From assembly GCA_023614405.1 (NCBI GenBank), contig CM042697.1, positions 304,452,323 to 304,516,322 of the forward strand: a stretch of DNA of 64,000 nucleotides, written 5' to 3'. Each line of letters starts with the position of its first letter. The stretch's first letter is position 1. The notes under the pieces were generated by a model. The model was not told where the DNA came from. It saw only the letters and a list, made by a program, of their open reading frames with translations, and ran no database searches. This document shows, piece by piece, positions 1-11,741 of the stretch. Source of the stretch: Avena insularis. Taxonomy: Eukaryota > Streptophyta > Magnoliopsida > Poales > Poaceae. A program made the position numbers and the translations under genes.

Positions 1-662
1 TGTCGTGCTCATTGGTCCACATACATCACTATGTACTAGTCCCAACAAGTCGAACGCCCTTTCGCAACTCTTTGCAAAAGGTGTCTTGGTCATTTTGCCG
101 AGTAGGCAAGATTCACATGTCTCGAACGACTACAAGTCGAACGAAGTTAGGAGTCCATCATAATGGAGCTTCTTCATGCGTTTCCAACTTATATGACCAA
201 GCCGACAGTGCCAAAAGTAAGTCATATTCAGATCATTTGGTTATAACCTTTTAACATTTATGTTATAAACCGACTCACCATCAAGATTCAAAATAAATAA
301 CCCGTCCTGGACGGGTGCAAAGCCGTGAAACATATCATTCAAATACAAAGAACAACCATTATTCTTGATATTCGACTCATAGCCTTGCCTCATCAAACAT
401 GAAGCAGAAATAATGTTTCGACTGAGCACTGGAACATAATAACAATTATTCAGTTCCATAATGAATCCAGAAGATAAATGAAGTTGCATCGTGCCGACTT
501 CCAACGCAGCAACTCTTGCTTTGTTGCCGACTCGAATATCAACCTCGCCTCTTGCTACGCTCCTAGTTCTTACTAGTCCCTGCAACGAGTTGCAGATGTG
601 AATAATTGATCCGGTATCATATACCCAAGAACTATTAGGTGCATCAGCAAGATATATGTCTA
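1..662 (-). pseudogene. Copia pol: protease and pre-integrase region (broken)
   Basis: The minus-strand frame is open from the CACTA-1 junction to a TAA at 241-243 and continues to position 1 with a second stop (TAG, 130-132). Near 625-610 it has the retropepsin signature WVYDTGS with catalytic Asp. Downstream comes a GAG_pre-integrase segment with a WHCRLGHI His pair and a CESC Cys pair, which is the integrase zinc-binding module. HSDVCGP, the start of the integrase core, is visible at the window edge. The product would process and integrate the element cDNA. Two nonsense codons plus the CACTA-1 insertion make it non-functional. Confidence 0.85.
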
Positions 663-850
663 CACTACAAGAAATGTGTTATTCTATGACCTTCTAATAG
701 TGACCGTGAACAAAATCGTCATAGAGTTATGACGATTTTGCATGAGAAGGTCGTAAGCAGTTCAAGAGGGCTCATAGTTACTTTAGATGAAATCGTCATA
801 GTTACTTTAGATGAAATCGTCATAATCTGGTGGAAGCAGCCAATGGTGTT
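663..850. repeat. CACTA-1 left subterminal repeats
   Basis: The motif AATCGTCATA occurs repeatedly in both orientations. It includes a perfect 13-bp inverted repeat (711-723 and 728-740, 4-nt spacer) and a 23-bp direct duplication near 777-821. In CACTA elements such subterminal motifs are the binding sites of the element-encoded protein, so that role is inferred here. Confidence 0.8.
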
Positions 851-1142
851 ACTTGTAGCTCACTATGACTATTTTAAATCGTCATATTGTCCAAATCAGC
901 ATAACTTAAAATGAGTAGGCGGCCACATCAGCAATTGCGTCTATGTGGCATGTCTATGTGTCAGTTTTTTACATGTCTTATCCATGTGTCAATATTGGCT
1001 CATATGTCAATATTTATTAGGATTATATTAGTCAAAAAGAGACATCCGAATTATTAGGTATAATTTAGTATAATTATATTAATATATATTTTTAATAGAA
1101 AACTCGAAATTTATATTACATAAATAGCATAATTATTAGTCA

Positions 1143-1240
1143 AAAAAGGGTCTGTAGAGGGGTTCGAACCCAAGACCAAGCGATTAAACAAGGGCAAGCG
1201 TAACCAACAGGCAAGCCAACTACTTCTGTACATTTACAAT
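1143..1240 (-). other. tRNA-like sequence (B-box and T-run)
   Basis: On the minus strand a T-arm-like GGGTTCGAACCC is followed by TCTACAGACCC and a run of T, like the 3' end of a Pol III gene. An Asn-like anticodon loop (TTGTTTAAT) lies upstream. Acceptor pairing is poor, so this is a tRNA relic or tRNA-derived sequence rather than a working tRNA. Confidence 0.35.
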
Positions 1241-1302
1241 CGCAACGTGGTTTTAATCCCTCCAGGCGCGGCCTTTGTGGAAATAATCCACAAAAATAAG
1301 CT

Positions 1303-1375
1303 AGCCTGGGATTCGAACTCCCCACCTCCCCGCGGTGGCAACAGGCCAATACCACTACACCACTTATACCTTTTT
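1303..1375 (-). other. tRNA-Gly-like relic
   Basis: The minus strand shows an A-box-like stretch (GTGGTGTAGTGG), a GCC anticodon-like loop (TTGCCAC) and a B-box (AGTTCGAATCC) in the right order and spacing for a tRNA of about 72 nt. The acceptor ends do not pair well. It lies 70 bp from the preceding tRNA-like stretch, in the same orientation. Confidence 0.35.
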
Positions 1376-1749
1376 GTCAAGATAGTACATCGACACCTTA
1401 TAACTAACAATAAATGGGTTGTCAGTGGGAAGGAGGTGGGCTATCTGTGGGAAGGAAGGTGGGCTTTATTGTTATTTGGGCCGACTTTGATTACGCGTTG
1501 TATATTAGGTCGGTCCAGTTATAGTAGTTTTTTTTCTGTTTTCTTAATTTTTTTTTAGCTTTTTCATAGGAAGTCCAAAATAATTGTTTTTTGTCTCTAA
1601 ATTTTTAGATAATTCAGTAGATCGTCTTAGGGTGTTAAATATAAATAATTTTATTATTTGAAATAGTAGATTTACTAATTTCACATAATTAGTCTATAGT
1701 AGGGATAATATCATAATTTAAAATATGAGTTTGAAACTAGGGAGTGATA

Positions 1750-4053
1750 ATTCTCGTTTAGGGGTTGAGTCTCGCTAAACTTGTACTGGATCCCTAAAGA
1801 AATAGCATATTGTGAGTCTAAAACTCATTTTTTTTAAATAATGGGAATTGGATCATGTACCGGTAGTTTAAATCGAACCCACTTCCTGCCGATTCGGCAG
1901 GAATTTGTCTTTTTCGCCAGGGATGGAAGGAAAAGTTTGAGATGCCCCGGTTGGGGCATTTGTCCATGTAAGGTGGCCTATTATTTTTAAAAAATGGGAT
2001 GGTTGTATTTTGAAACTTTCTTTTGGTGGTTGCTTCACAAAACGACCTGTTTTTTGCGCTCGGAAAATGGAAAATGATTTTTTTGTGCGACGAAAAGAAA
2101 AACTTCCACCTGCAACATTATTCGACATACCATGATACATATGTGTGCATGATATGGGCATATTCTCATAAACTATGCCGCGATTCTAGCCATAACATTG
2201 GTCGTTTGGTCCGAAAGCCATGAAACCTCGGACATGAGAGGTCATTTCTGAGAAGGTTTTTTTGAGACACTTGCAATATACCAAGGTTGGTATTTTTACT
2301 TGCATCTATGTCACATAATAAGACACCAGGCGAAGGTTTTACATTCTTCGAACCGTTTTTGAATTTTTTATGCCCGTTTCAAACTATGGTCAAAAGGGCG
2401 GACACGAAGGTTCTTAGCTAGGGGCTGAGCCTCGCTAAACTTGCATTGGATCTTTAAAGAAACAACATATTGTGAGTCTAAAAATGATTTTTTCCAAAAA
2501 TCATGAGGATCGGATCATGTACCTGTAGTTCAAACCGGACCCACTTCCTACCGATTCGGCAGGAATTTGTCTTTTTCGCCAGGGATGAACGGAAAGGTTT
2601 GAGATACCCCGGTTGGGACATTGTCTATGTAAGGTGGTCTAATATTTTTACAAAATGTGGAGGTACCATTCTAAAACTGTCATTTGGTGGTTGCTTCACA
2701 AAACGCCCCGTTTTTTGCGCTCGGAAAATGGAAAATGGTTTTTCCGTGCGTCAAAAAGGAAAACTTCCTCCTGCAACATTGTTCTCCATGACATGATACA
2801 TATGTGTGCACAATATTGGCACATTATCACAAACTATGCCCTGATTCTAGCCATAACATTGGTCATTTGACCCGAAAGCCACGAAACCTCGAACATGATA
2901 GGTCATTTTGTGAAGGGTTTTTTGAGACATACTCAATTTACCCAGCTTGGTATTTTTCCTTGCAAATATGTCACATAATAAGACACCACGCGAAGGATTT
3001 GCGTTGATCGGACCGTTTTTTATTTTTTTATGCCCGTTTCAAACTATGGTCAAAACGGCGGGCATGAAGGTTCTTAGCTAGGGGCTGAGCCTCGCTAAAC
3101 TTGCATTGGATCTCTGAAGAAACAGCATATGGTGAGTCTAAAAATGGTTTTTACCAAAAATCATGAGCATCGGATCATGTACCTGTAGTTCAAACCGGAC
3201 CCACTTCCTACCGATTTGGCAGGAATTTGTCTTTTTTGCCAGGGATGAACGGAAAGGTTTGAGATACCCCGGTTGGGACATTGTCCATGTAAGGTGGTCT
3301 AATATTTTTATAAAATGTGGGGGTACCATTCTAAAACTGTCATTTGGTGGCTGCTTCACAAAACGCCCCGTTTTGCGCTCGGAAAATGGAAAATGGTTTT
3401 TCCGTGCGTCGAAAAGGAAAACTTTCTCCTGCAACATTGTTCTCCATGCCATGATACATATGTGTGCACAATATGGGCACATTATCACAAACTATGCCCT
3501 GATTCTAGCCATAACATTGGTCATTTGACCCGAAAGCCACGAAACCTCGAACATGATAGGTCATTTTGTGAAGGGTTTTTTGAGACATACACAATTTACC
3601 CAGCTTGGTATTTTTCCTTGCAAATATGTCACATAATAAGACACCACGCGAATGATTTGCGTTGATCGGACCGTTTTTGAATTTTTTATGTCCGTTTCAA
3701 ACTATGGTCAAAACGACGGGCACGAAGGTTCTTAGCTAGGGGATGAGCCTCGCTAAACTTGCATTGGATCTCTGAAGAAACAGCATATTGCGAGTCTAAA
3801 AATGATTTTTACCAAAAATCATGAGCATCGGATCATGTACCTGTAGTTCAAACCGGACCCACTTCCTACCGATTCGGCAGGAATTTGTCTTTTTTATCAG
3901 GGGTGAACGGAAAGGTTTGAGATACCCCGGTTGGGACATTGTCCATGTAAGGCGGTCTAATATTTTTACAAAATATGTTGGTATCATTCTAAAACTGTCA
4001 TTTGGTGGTTGATTCACAAAATGCCCCGTTTTTTGCGCTCGGAAAATGGAAAA
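1750..4053. repeat. Satellite-like tandem array A, about 660 bp per unit
   Basis: The anchor GGATCATGTAC recurs at 1850, 2512, 3172 and 3830, giving periods of 662, 660 and 658 bp, so about three and a half copies. The first copy is the most diverged and copies 2-4 are very similar. The array ends abruptly at 4053 inside a unit, at the junction with the gene-derived DNA. Open frames inside the units change with indels and match no family I know, so I treat them as non-coding. I do not recognise the satellite family. Confidence 0.9.
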
Positions 4054-4415
4054 TGAGCATTTCTTCTACATCCAATCAAATTACAGGGTTCGGCCTCCCA
4101 CGGATCAGGAATCTCAGCCTCATCAAAACCGTTAAAAGCCAATCCAACGCTTCTGCGCTCACCCAAAGAAACACACCTGAAAAAACCACACTTACTTCGA
4201 TTCCCCTCTGTCCTCTTTCCCCTTGACCTAGATTGAGATTGATGCGCCCTCCTCTCTTTTCCTTGCGCCGCCACCACATTCCTCCTCTCTTTTCCTTGCG
4301 TCGCCATAGCTGCCTCCCTCCCTCCACCTCCTCACCCGAAGCCGACTCTGACGCCGCATAAGCCAAATATGGGCAGCACCCCTGCGATGCGTGCGACACC
4401 CGCGAGCTCGGATGA

Positions 4416-5065
4416 ACCGACGACGGCGTTCAGGCGTCTGGCGTCGGCGGCGTCGGGTCCCCGTTCCTCCCTGGGTCCCCTTTCCAGCCCGGCGGTGGCG
4501 GCTGCTACCGCAATGTGGCCGCGTCACCCTTCTTCTCCACCCCCTTCTTCTCCGCCGCCGCGGCCTCCTCCTTCCCCCGCCACACGCCGCCGCTCAACGC
4601 CGGTCTGGCCCGTCGCGCGCTGGAGTGCGAGATGCGCCTCGGCCCATCGGCAAACGCGGCCGCGAGCTGGACCGTCGCCAACGCCAGTGGAGGAGGCCTC
4701 GTCGGCGCCGCCACGCCCGTGGAGCAGTGCAAGAAGCGGATGATCAAGAACCGGGAGTCGGCGTCCCGCTCACGCGCGCGCAAGCAGGCACACGTCACCC
4801 AGATCGAGACGGAGGTGGAGGAGCTGCGGGAAGCCAACGAGCAGCTACGCCTCAAGTACGACCAGGTACACGCAGACCGCCGGAACCCATCCATCCATCC
4901 AAGATCCTCTTTTCTATTTCCGGTTCTTCAGAGCCATTTCCTGAATTTACTAACTCTGTCTCGCCTCCGTCGGTCCGGGCCCCCGGCCGGCAGCTGAAGG
5001 CGACGGTGGAGGTGTCCGTGCCGGTGAAGAAGACCCTGAAGAGGGTGCTCTCGGCGCCGTTCTGA
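4416..5065 (+). pseudogene. Captured FD-like bZIP transcription factor gene fragment
   Basis: Exon 1 (open from 4416 to 4865) carries a group-A bZIP: a basic region with NRESASRSRARKQAH near 4750-4795, then a leucine-zipper start (IETEVEELREANEQLRLKYD). A GT donor at 4866 and an AG acceptor before 4994 define an intron of about 128 bp. Exon 2 (4994-5065) ends in KRVLSAPF, the RxxSAP motif by which FD proteins contact 14-3-3 and FT-type florigens. An in-frame TGA at 4413 removes the N-terminus, and another frame is open from an ATG at 4369, so a frameshift or truncated capture is likely. The intron shows capture at DNA level. FD normally acts in the nucleus to activate floral genes; function of this copy is doubtful. 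Confidence 0.8.
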
Positions 5066-5835
5066 AGATCCCTCCTAGTCAAGACCCAAGCAGTAGCAGC
5101 AGCTCCAGCTATCACTACCGCTACTTACTACTACTACCACCACTCACATAGCTAGCCAGTGTTGCAGCAGCAGAGCAGCTACGTGCTAGCTCATCGCCAT
5201 CCATGTAAATTCAACCGAGGATATCTTCGCATGTTTTCTTGCTTTTGCTTCACCAGATCCATATAAAGCCAACCGGGGATATCTAGAAAACCACCGTAAC
5301 CCACCATCGCCCATCTCCACTGCCTCGCCCCTTCACAACTGCCGCCACCTCCACCGCCTCACCAGATCCCTCCCTTCCCACCGACGACGTCCTCCCAAAC
5401 CTGCTGCTGAGAACCCCGGTGAGGCCTCCCTCCTCCTGCTGCTCCTCCCACATCTCATGTGGGTGTGTACGTACATCAACGTCTCAATTTAGATGTCGCA
5501 TGTTTGCTTTCTACTTAATTGTGCATTAGTAGACAGTGCTAGTACATAGCTTATGTTTGTATATTATGGATACATAGCTGCTGTTTATAGCTACTGGTAC
5601 ATTGCCGGATTTTTACTGCAGTTAATCTTTGTGTGCAATCAAATGATATGAGAAAATGAATATTAGTGTTGAAAAATGAACTTTCTCAATGCTTTTGATA
5701 CCCAATCAGTCTACTCGCACTACTCTGAAACTTGTCTACTCCACTGAGTACTTGACTTGTATGTGTCCTGTCATCTCTTGTGTTTTTTCAGGTTGGAATC
5801 CTAATGGAGGAGAAAGGAGGGGCGAGTACCGGACG

Positions 5836-6006
5836 ATGGACTGGGAGGATGTGGCAGCGGCCGAGGTCTCCGGTAGCCTGCTGTTCAGCGGACAAGAGCA
5901 GATCATGGAGGACGAAGTGAACACCAGTTTTCTCAACATCACCTCCGCCTTCACCTCGTTCACCTCTCCAGCGGCAAGATTGGCGACTAATACATCGACA
6001 TGCTAA
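5836..6006 (+). CDS. Possible small ORF in captured spliced segment, unidentified
   Basis: Sequence from about 5230 looks genic: a pyrimidine-rich leader, a GT donor near 5419 and a polypyrimidine tract with AG at 5790-5791. The following exon contains an ATG at 5836 and a 56-residue frame rich in Ser, Thr and acidic residues. An alternative ATG at 5803 in another frame gives about 37 residues. No family is recognised. It probably derives from the host gene piece carried by CACTA-1. Confidence 0.25.
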   Translation: MDWEDVAAAEVSGSLLFSGQEQIMEDEVNTSFLNITSAFTSFTSPAARLATNTSTC

Positions 6007-7984
6007 GTGGTAAGGTACTCCAGTCCCATACTCGGTGCTGCTGCTGCTGAAATAGAAACTATAGAACTTAGTGATGCTACTACTGTGTCTACTTGTGGAA
6101 TAATAGTAGAATTAGTTTGCCAAATGGTTTACTCCAATACATATTTGTCGCTGTTGAAGTGGTGATTTGACTAACATATCTCATTGCAGTTGAAGTACTA
6201 GTATATATCCTGATGCATGTCTCAATACTTATTGTGTATCTGTGTATACCCTGATGCATGTCTCAATAGTCTCTATTGTTCCCATATTAAATTTTTATAA
6301 CCTCTCTGACCACACGATAGCTTCATGTCCTCATATACCTTCCTTTATTTTGAGAGAGGCTCCATACATGCTCCAGGATTGCTCGATTTATCTGTGGAGA
6401 AAGAGATGTCTGAACTGGGATGTTTATTGGCTCTCTTCTGTTGTACCTATCTAAACTGATGCTTCTATTTTGGTTATGCTAGAGTAATGCATCATCTTAA
6501 TATTTTTGAAAACCTTGAGATAATATGTATGCCAATCCTACTAAGTTCCATTTTTTAGAGCTTTGGGAAATGACTTATTGTATATTTACCAAACATTTTT
6601 TTCCACCATTGTTGTATCCAGTACACAGTTATATTTGATTAAATTCTCTTGCTTACAAGTTATTATTTATTCCTAGACACAAATGTGTGGTGATGTGCCT
6701 TGCTGAACCAGGGGAGTTACATGTGCTACATTTCATGCTACAACGCACCAAACCTAGCCATGGCACCGCGTTCATATCGTCGAGTTCACCACGCTGCAAC
6801 TGCAGAGGCGCTTCCTTCTCTTGATTAGATAAGTCCTTGATTTAACCTCTTTGTGTCCCTTGTTACTTGGTTGATAGGCCACTGCTGTACATGTTCCTTT
6901 GTATTTAGGCTCTGATGCGAGTGACAATAATCTCAGTGTAAAACTGGAATTGAACATACATCGTGTTATGGATCATATGCTAAATTAATAGGTGTATTCA
7001 TGCATTATAAATTTGAGTTGAATTCATGTATGTATCATTGTCTGATATGATACCTAAATTAGGACAATTAGCTGTTAGCTGCTCATAGGCTATACAGGTG
7101 CATTTCTGTTTTGAATGTTGTTCTTGCAGGATAGATACATATTGTTTCATGCATGGTAAAGTTCTATTTTATAGTTATGGTCTGATTATATTTTTTTGGA
7201 AGCATGCATGCTGTGTTATTTTATATACCATAAGCAGTTAGCAACTTGATGTGTTGTTTGTGCAGGGGAGAGGTCCTGATAATGCAATAGCAAGGGGCAT
7301 CTAGCTTTGGAGTCGAGTTTGGTTGGCTGGAAGGATATGCTTTGTTTCCTCGTGCTCTGACATGGATGTTACCTGTTCAAGGGATATGGTCCTGTAGTGG
7401 TTTTACATTCTGTTGCAGCCTTGTATTATGATGGAAGGTTCAATTGGTGTTGTATTTTTATACCTGGATTATTATTTTGTATATCAGTATCTGCCATTTG
7501 AACATCGGAAATATTGTAATAGAGTTATGCATATTCATTTTTTGTTGTATTTTCAAACCTGGATTATTATTTTGTATATCAGTATCTATGATTTAAACAA
7601 TGAAAATATCGTTATATTCTTGATTATCAAAAATAATTGATGTACTCAATTCTGATTAAATTATTTGTTGTTAAATTATTAACAAACCATGAAAAATAAA
7701 ACTGGACAAGTGCTATATGAAAATTGAAACTGAAAAGCGGGCCTATCCCAAACAGAAATGTATCGTAAAAAGGCCGAGGTACAAAATAGAAAAGAGGCCA
7801 TAAAAAGGCTAAGGCCTGAGAGAGACACACCATAAAAGGCCGACGACTAGAAAAAGAAAAGCCAGAATTATTGGGCTTAGCCCAAGTAAGCATCTAAAAT
7901 GGACTGGGCTGATTTTGATTTAAGACAATTTCATTTCATTACAATTTTGCCACGTAGGATCGGCCACGTAGGATCTGAGCTGGC
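6007..7984. other. AT-rich intron/UTR-like DNA, no gene seen
   Basis: I see no convincing coding region. T-rich tracts, AG sites (for example TTGCAG at 7124-7129) and two near-copies of a TGGATTATTATTTTGTATATCAG-like segment at 7466 and 7561 look like intron and 3' untranslated DNA of the captured gene. Confidence 0.5.
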
Positions 7985-8207
7985 CTGGCTAGAAGGTCCA
8001 TGACGATATTGGATCGTCATAGACATTATGACGATTCAATATCGTCATAGACGTTTATGATGATTTTATCAAAAACGTCGTTATAGTTTATTTGCGACGC
8101 CCAGCTTTTGACGATCTCAAAATCGTCATAGAATCGTCATAAACGGACTACTATGACGATTCTGTGACGAAAATTGAGGGTCATATATAGCCAGATTCCT
8201 TGTAGTG
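7985..8207. repeat. CACTA-1 right subterminal repeats
   Basis: Several copies of ATCGTCATA in both orientations are present, including an 18-bp inverted repeat with one mismatch around 8006-8045. They mirror the left end and finish in CTTGTAGTG. Confidence 0.8.
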
Positions 8208-9099
8208 CTATAACATTGCAAACAAGTGTACCTGAGTCGGAAGTCATACCTCCACTCTTGGCTTTGTCGGCCAAGTACTTGCTGCAGTTCCTCTTCCAGT
8301 GGCCATCCGCCTTGCAATAGAAGCAAGTGGATCCGGCTGAAGGAGATGGTTTAGTCCCTGAGGAAGCGCTTGGGACCGGGTCCTGAGCCTGCTTTCCTCC
8401 TGACTTAGCCTTCTTCTTAGTCCAAGAACTCTTCTTGAACTTAGACTTATTCTGCACCATCAACACTTGACTGGTGCCCTTCTTGATATCCGCCTCTGCC
8501 TGCTTGAGCATCCCATGCAATTCAGTGAGCTTCTTATCCATACCATTCATGTGATAGTTCGAAATGAACTGCCCATATGCACTAGCAAGAGAGTTCAGAA
8601 TTATATCCGTAGCGAACTCTTCGCTAATAGGGTAGCCAAGCCTCTCCAAAGACTGCACGTAACCAACCATTTTGAACACAAGCGGACTCAGTGGATCACC
8701 ATCCTTAAGCTTGCAACTCAGCAAAGCCTGAGAGACTTGATACCTCTCAGTCTTTGCCTGAGCCTGGAACATACTTTTGAGGCTTTCGATCATATCGTAG
8801 GCCTCAACATGCTCGAACTGCTTTTGCCAGTCCGGTTCCATGTGAGCAAGCATAAGACAGCTAATATCCGTGGACTCATCCTTAGCCCGACGGTAGGCAT
8901 TGGTGGCTGCGATAGTCGCATTCTCATTCAGCTCATCTGGAAGTGGGTTGTCTAGGACATGGTCCTTCTTTTCTTGTTTGAGAACAATTCTCAGATTTCG
9001 ATACCAGTTGGTAAAATTAGTGTCATTCAGTTTATCTTTCTCAAGAATGGTTCTCAACGCAAAACCAGATATCTGAGAGTGACTGCTACTTGGTGCCAT
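8208..9099 (-). pseudogene. Copia gag (capsid/nucleocapsid), truncated by CACTA-1
   Basis: The minus-strand frame starts at ATG 9099-9097 and is uninterrupted to the CACTA-1 border, about 297 residues. The first 200 residues match the UBN2-type Copia gag. A basic, Ser-rich linker follows, then a CCHC zinc knuckle (CFYCKADGHWKRNC) near residues 260-275 that would bind RNA. Gag forms the virus-like particle that packages element RNA. The frame itself carries no stop; the break is the CACTA-1 insertion between gag and protease. Confidence 0.88.
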
Positions 9100-10362
9100 G
9101 ATCTACAACAGAAAATATGCAAAACACTTAAGACATGTATTCATAAAAGAGCAAGCATATTAAATACTTTAATATTTTATGCTCCCACTAGAACCAACAC
9201 CCCTCCGATGGTTACTTAGTGATTCGGGATTCTAAATAAGCAAGTCGGCTAGTGAGCTTTAGCATCACCGCTAGCCGCCAAGTGATCTAGGTAGACAACT
9301 CCTTGTCAATCGCATCTCATGCGACTCCTGTTGGACGGGTGGCATCACATGCCCCGGCTCACATCTGACTTTTCCCCGAGCCCCACAACCGTTGTGATAG
9401 ACCCGTCTAGCTTACCGAGTGTTTCCACAGTAAGAGTCCGACTCGAACCCACCTAGTCGGAAAGAATTGGCAGCACCTCAATTTTATGAGCCCACTACCA
9501 AAAATGTCCGACTTGTGATGGTGCAAACACTGGCGGGAAAACCGACTAGACCTTCTTTGAGGGATTAAATTTTACCGACTATCTAATAGAGGTAAAACTG
9601 AGACATAACAATAACACAAAATAGAGCAATTATTATGTGAAATGGTATGGCTCTCTTCATGGCGATCTCCATCTCCACAAAGCCTGTAATCCGACCCGTG
9701 CCAACTCTTGTCACTTGCCGTCTTACTCCATGTCGCCGACATGTACAACGCCTTGCATGCCTTCCGGTTTCTCCAAACAGCTACACTAGCTTAGTAAAGT
9801 AAATTACATAGAGAATCCGACACGCAGGTAGTTATACAATAAAATGACAGCACCTTGGCTCCAGCCGGCTGACAAAAACCGTGATTCGCAGATCACGTAT
9901 GGATTACACACATACATCACATGCACATGAACCATACCATTCACAACTTCCTGCAAAAACAAGTTATGCATAGATACAATATCTACCGGCATTGTGAAAC
10001 TCGCAACGACATGTAAGGCGCTACGACAGGGCGAAGCCGGCGGTCCCATCTACGATCCGAACATGGATTCCGACCATCATTCTGATTCGATCAAACTCTT
10101 TGATCTTCGATCACCGCTGCTGGATTTACGTGTCACAGTCTACCCCGATGGCGGAAGCCGACCGGTAGGGGTATGTCGTTCCACGACCTGAGCAGTATGA
10201 TCACGGAAATCAGATCTACCATTCCCCGAGTACAGTTGATCCAATCAACCTCGTACAAAACCGATCTATCTCATAGATCGACCACCAAACAACACATATA
10301 TCTCATCTACATCCTACCACATATCACATATGCGAGATCTCGAGCCTAAAACCAGAAGCTAT
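9100..10362 (-). other. Copia untranslated leader
   Basis: About 1.26 kb lies between the primer site and the gag ATG, without a coding frame of note. A long leader here is usual in Angela/BARE-like elements and would hold packaging and dimerisation signals. I could not pick these out. Confidence 0.6.
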
Positions 10363-10375
10363 CACTCTGATACCA
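10363..10375 (-). other. Copia primer binding site (initiator Met tRNA)
   Basis: The minus strand reads TGGTATCAGAGTG, one base from the LTR end. It is complementary to the 3' end of plant initiator-Met tRNA, the standard Copia primer. Confidence 0.85.
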
Positions 10376-10376
10376 C

Positions 10377-11741
10377 TATTGGGCCACGCAGAGATAAAAC
10401 AATATTTTCCTCTAACGTGGTGATCCCAAGATCTAGATGAGGTAGAAGGCCATGAGGTTTACCACTAGACGCGCAGTTGCGGATTACTGATGAAGCACGT
10501 CAGTTGATGCAGTGCAGTCCTCACGATCCGATCGTCCTGGTGCTGATCGCACAACACCTCTGCTGGTATCCACACGTACAAGGAGGAGCACCGGCGGCGA
10601 ACTGCTAGGTTCGTTACGGCGGCAGGACTGCTGTGGAGCTAGGGTTTCCAACACATGGAATGACCTAACCGAACAACGATTAACCTTTCTGGGTTACGGT
10701 GCTCCACTATATATAGGGAGTGAACGTGGGCTCACCTCATGACCCATTCACTAAAGCCCATATAACACTAGTCACCGTGAGTCCAACTCACTAACTCAGT
10801 CCTAATCAGGTTTAGGTCCAACCCAACCAGATTACATGTTCAGATCCAATCCGAACTTGCTCCCGCTCTTAAGTGTGTGACCCCGCAGGCTCATGGCTAC
10901 TTGGACACGATTGGAGTCCGACTCTCAATCGATCAGTCGGTAGCGGCTCCTAGCAGAACGTGCCGACTCCCAAGTACCAAAGAGTCATGACGACTTGCCT
11001 TTCCAATGCGACTTACGTCCGAGTCCCTTTTGCCTCACGATATACCTTGTCAGACTATAGGCGAATAATTGTCATCCCTTAAATAGTCCGACTCTCTTCT
11101 CGATCCGAGATAAGTGATTCACCCGACTAACTCTTAGTCGATCGCCTTGGTTAAAACTTAATCGAGTCGTGCATGGCCATGCTTTCCAAATCATATCTCA
11201 CGAGAGGGCCTAGAGAATATCTCTCCGAGTGGAGGGGCAAAATCCCATCTTGGTTATTCACATCACGCAGCTTGATTCTCAGTCGACCCGAACCCTGCCT
11301 TTATAACTGCCCAGTTACGGATCAGCGTTTGACAGAACCTAAATCGGTGATCCTCAACTCGGACTATGCAACAACCTCAGGTCTAAGGATTACATTGATT
11401 GAGATATACAAATGACAACTTGTTCGTTGTACCTCAATATGGGTCAATCCGACTCGCTAAACCCTTTAGCCAAATCTGTGTAAGTTGGAATAGCATCTCC
11501 ATGCCCATGACATGTGGAACCGAGTCATCAAGCCAACTTTCACATTGGTCTAAGTTGTGTGTCTAGCACAACTTCGATGACCAAGGATATTTAGTACAAA
11601 CAACATGAATGCATAGTTCCACAACTAAATCACATATTCAATGATACACATCAGATGTTTATACAAGGACTACTTAATATCTTTATGAATACAATGGGAA
11701 ATCTCATCATACATGATTGCCTCTAGGGCATATTCCCAACA
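10377..11741 (-). repeat. Copia 5' LTR
   Basis: On the minus strand it begins TGTTGGG and ends CCCAATA, the expected CCCAACA with one change. The length is 1365 bp. The partner LTR is outside the window, so the target duplication cannot be checked. Confidence 0.85.
10707..10716 (-). promoter_or_regulatory. Copia LTR TATA box
   Basis: CTATATATAG lies about 330 bp before the LTR 3' end on the minus strand, a plausible place for the U3/R promoter. Confidence 0.55.

Larger units (their letters stand above)
663..8207. mobile_element. CACTA-1: non-autonomous CACTA transposon with captured gene DNA
   Basis: The ends are CACTACAAG at 663 and its reverse complement CTTGTAGTG ending at 8207. The 3-bp target duplication CTA is intact on both sides (660-662 and 8208-8210). 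Removing the insert plus one CTA brings the two Copia reading frames back into register, which independently confirms both borders. No transposase was found in the 7.5 kb, so it depended on an enzyme supplied in trans. Cargo in order: AATCGTCATA-type subterminal repeats, two tRNA-like stretches, a 660 bp tandem array, an FD-like bZIP fragment, a spliced-looking gene segment, AT-rich DNA and right subterminal repeats. Confidence 0.92.
1..11741 (-). mobile_element. Ty1/Copia LTR retrotransposon, partial, split by CACTA-1
   Basis: Reading on the minus strand, the order is LTR (11741-10377), initiator-Met primer site, leader of about 1.26 kb, gag, then protease and pre-integrase up to the window edge. 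The rest of pol and the other LTR lie to the left of position 1. CACTA-1 interrupts the element at 663-8207. The LTR start TGTTGGGAATATGCC resembles the Angela/BARE group of Triticeae Copia elements; this family assignment is from memory and not tested. The right LTR abuts a Gypsy gag frame at 11742, so this element lies inside Gypsy-1. In-frame stops at 130-132 and 241-243 show decay. Confidence 0.9.

Noticed and set aside
2503..4226. Repeated open frames of 60-120 residues on both strands of satellite array A
   Set aside because: They recur because the units are similar, shift with indels between units and match no family.
4505..4894. Minus-strand 129-residue frame over the bZIP
   Set aside because: The plus strand has a recognisable bZIP, splice sites and SAP motif; the minus frame has no domain.
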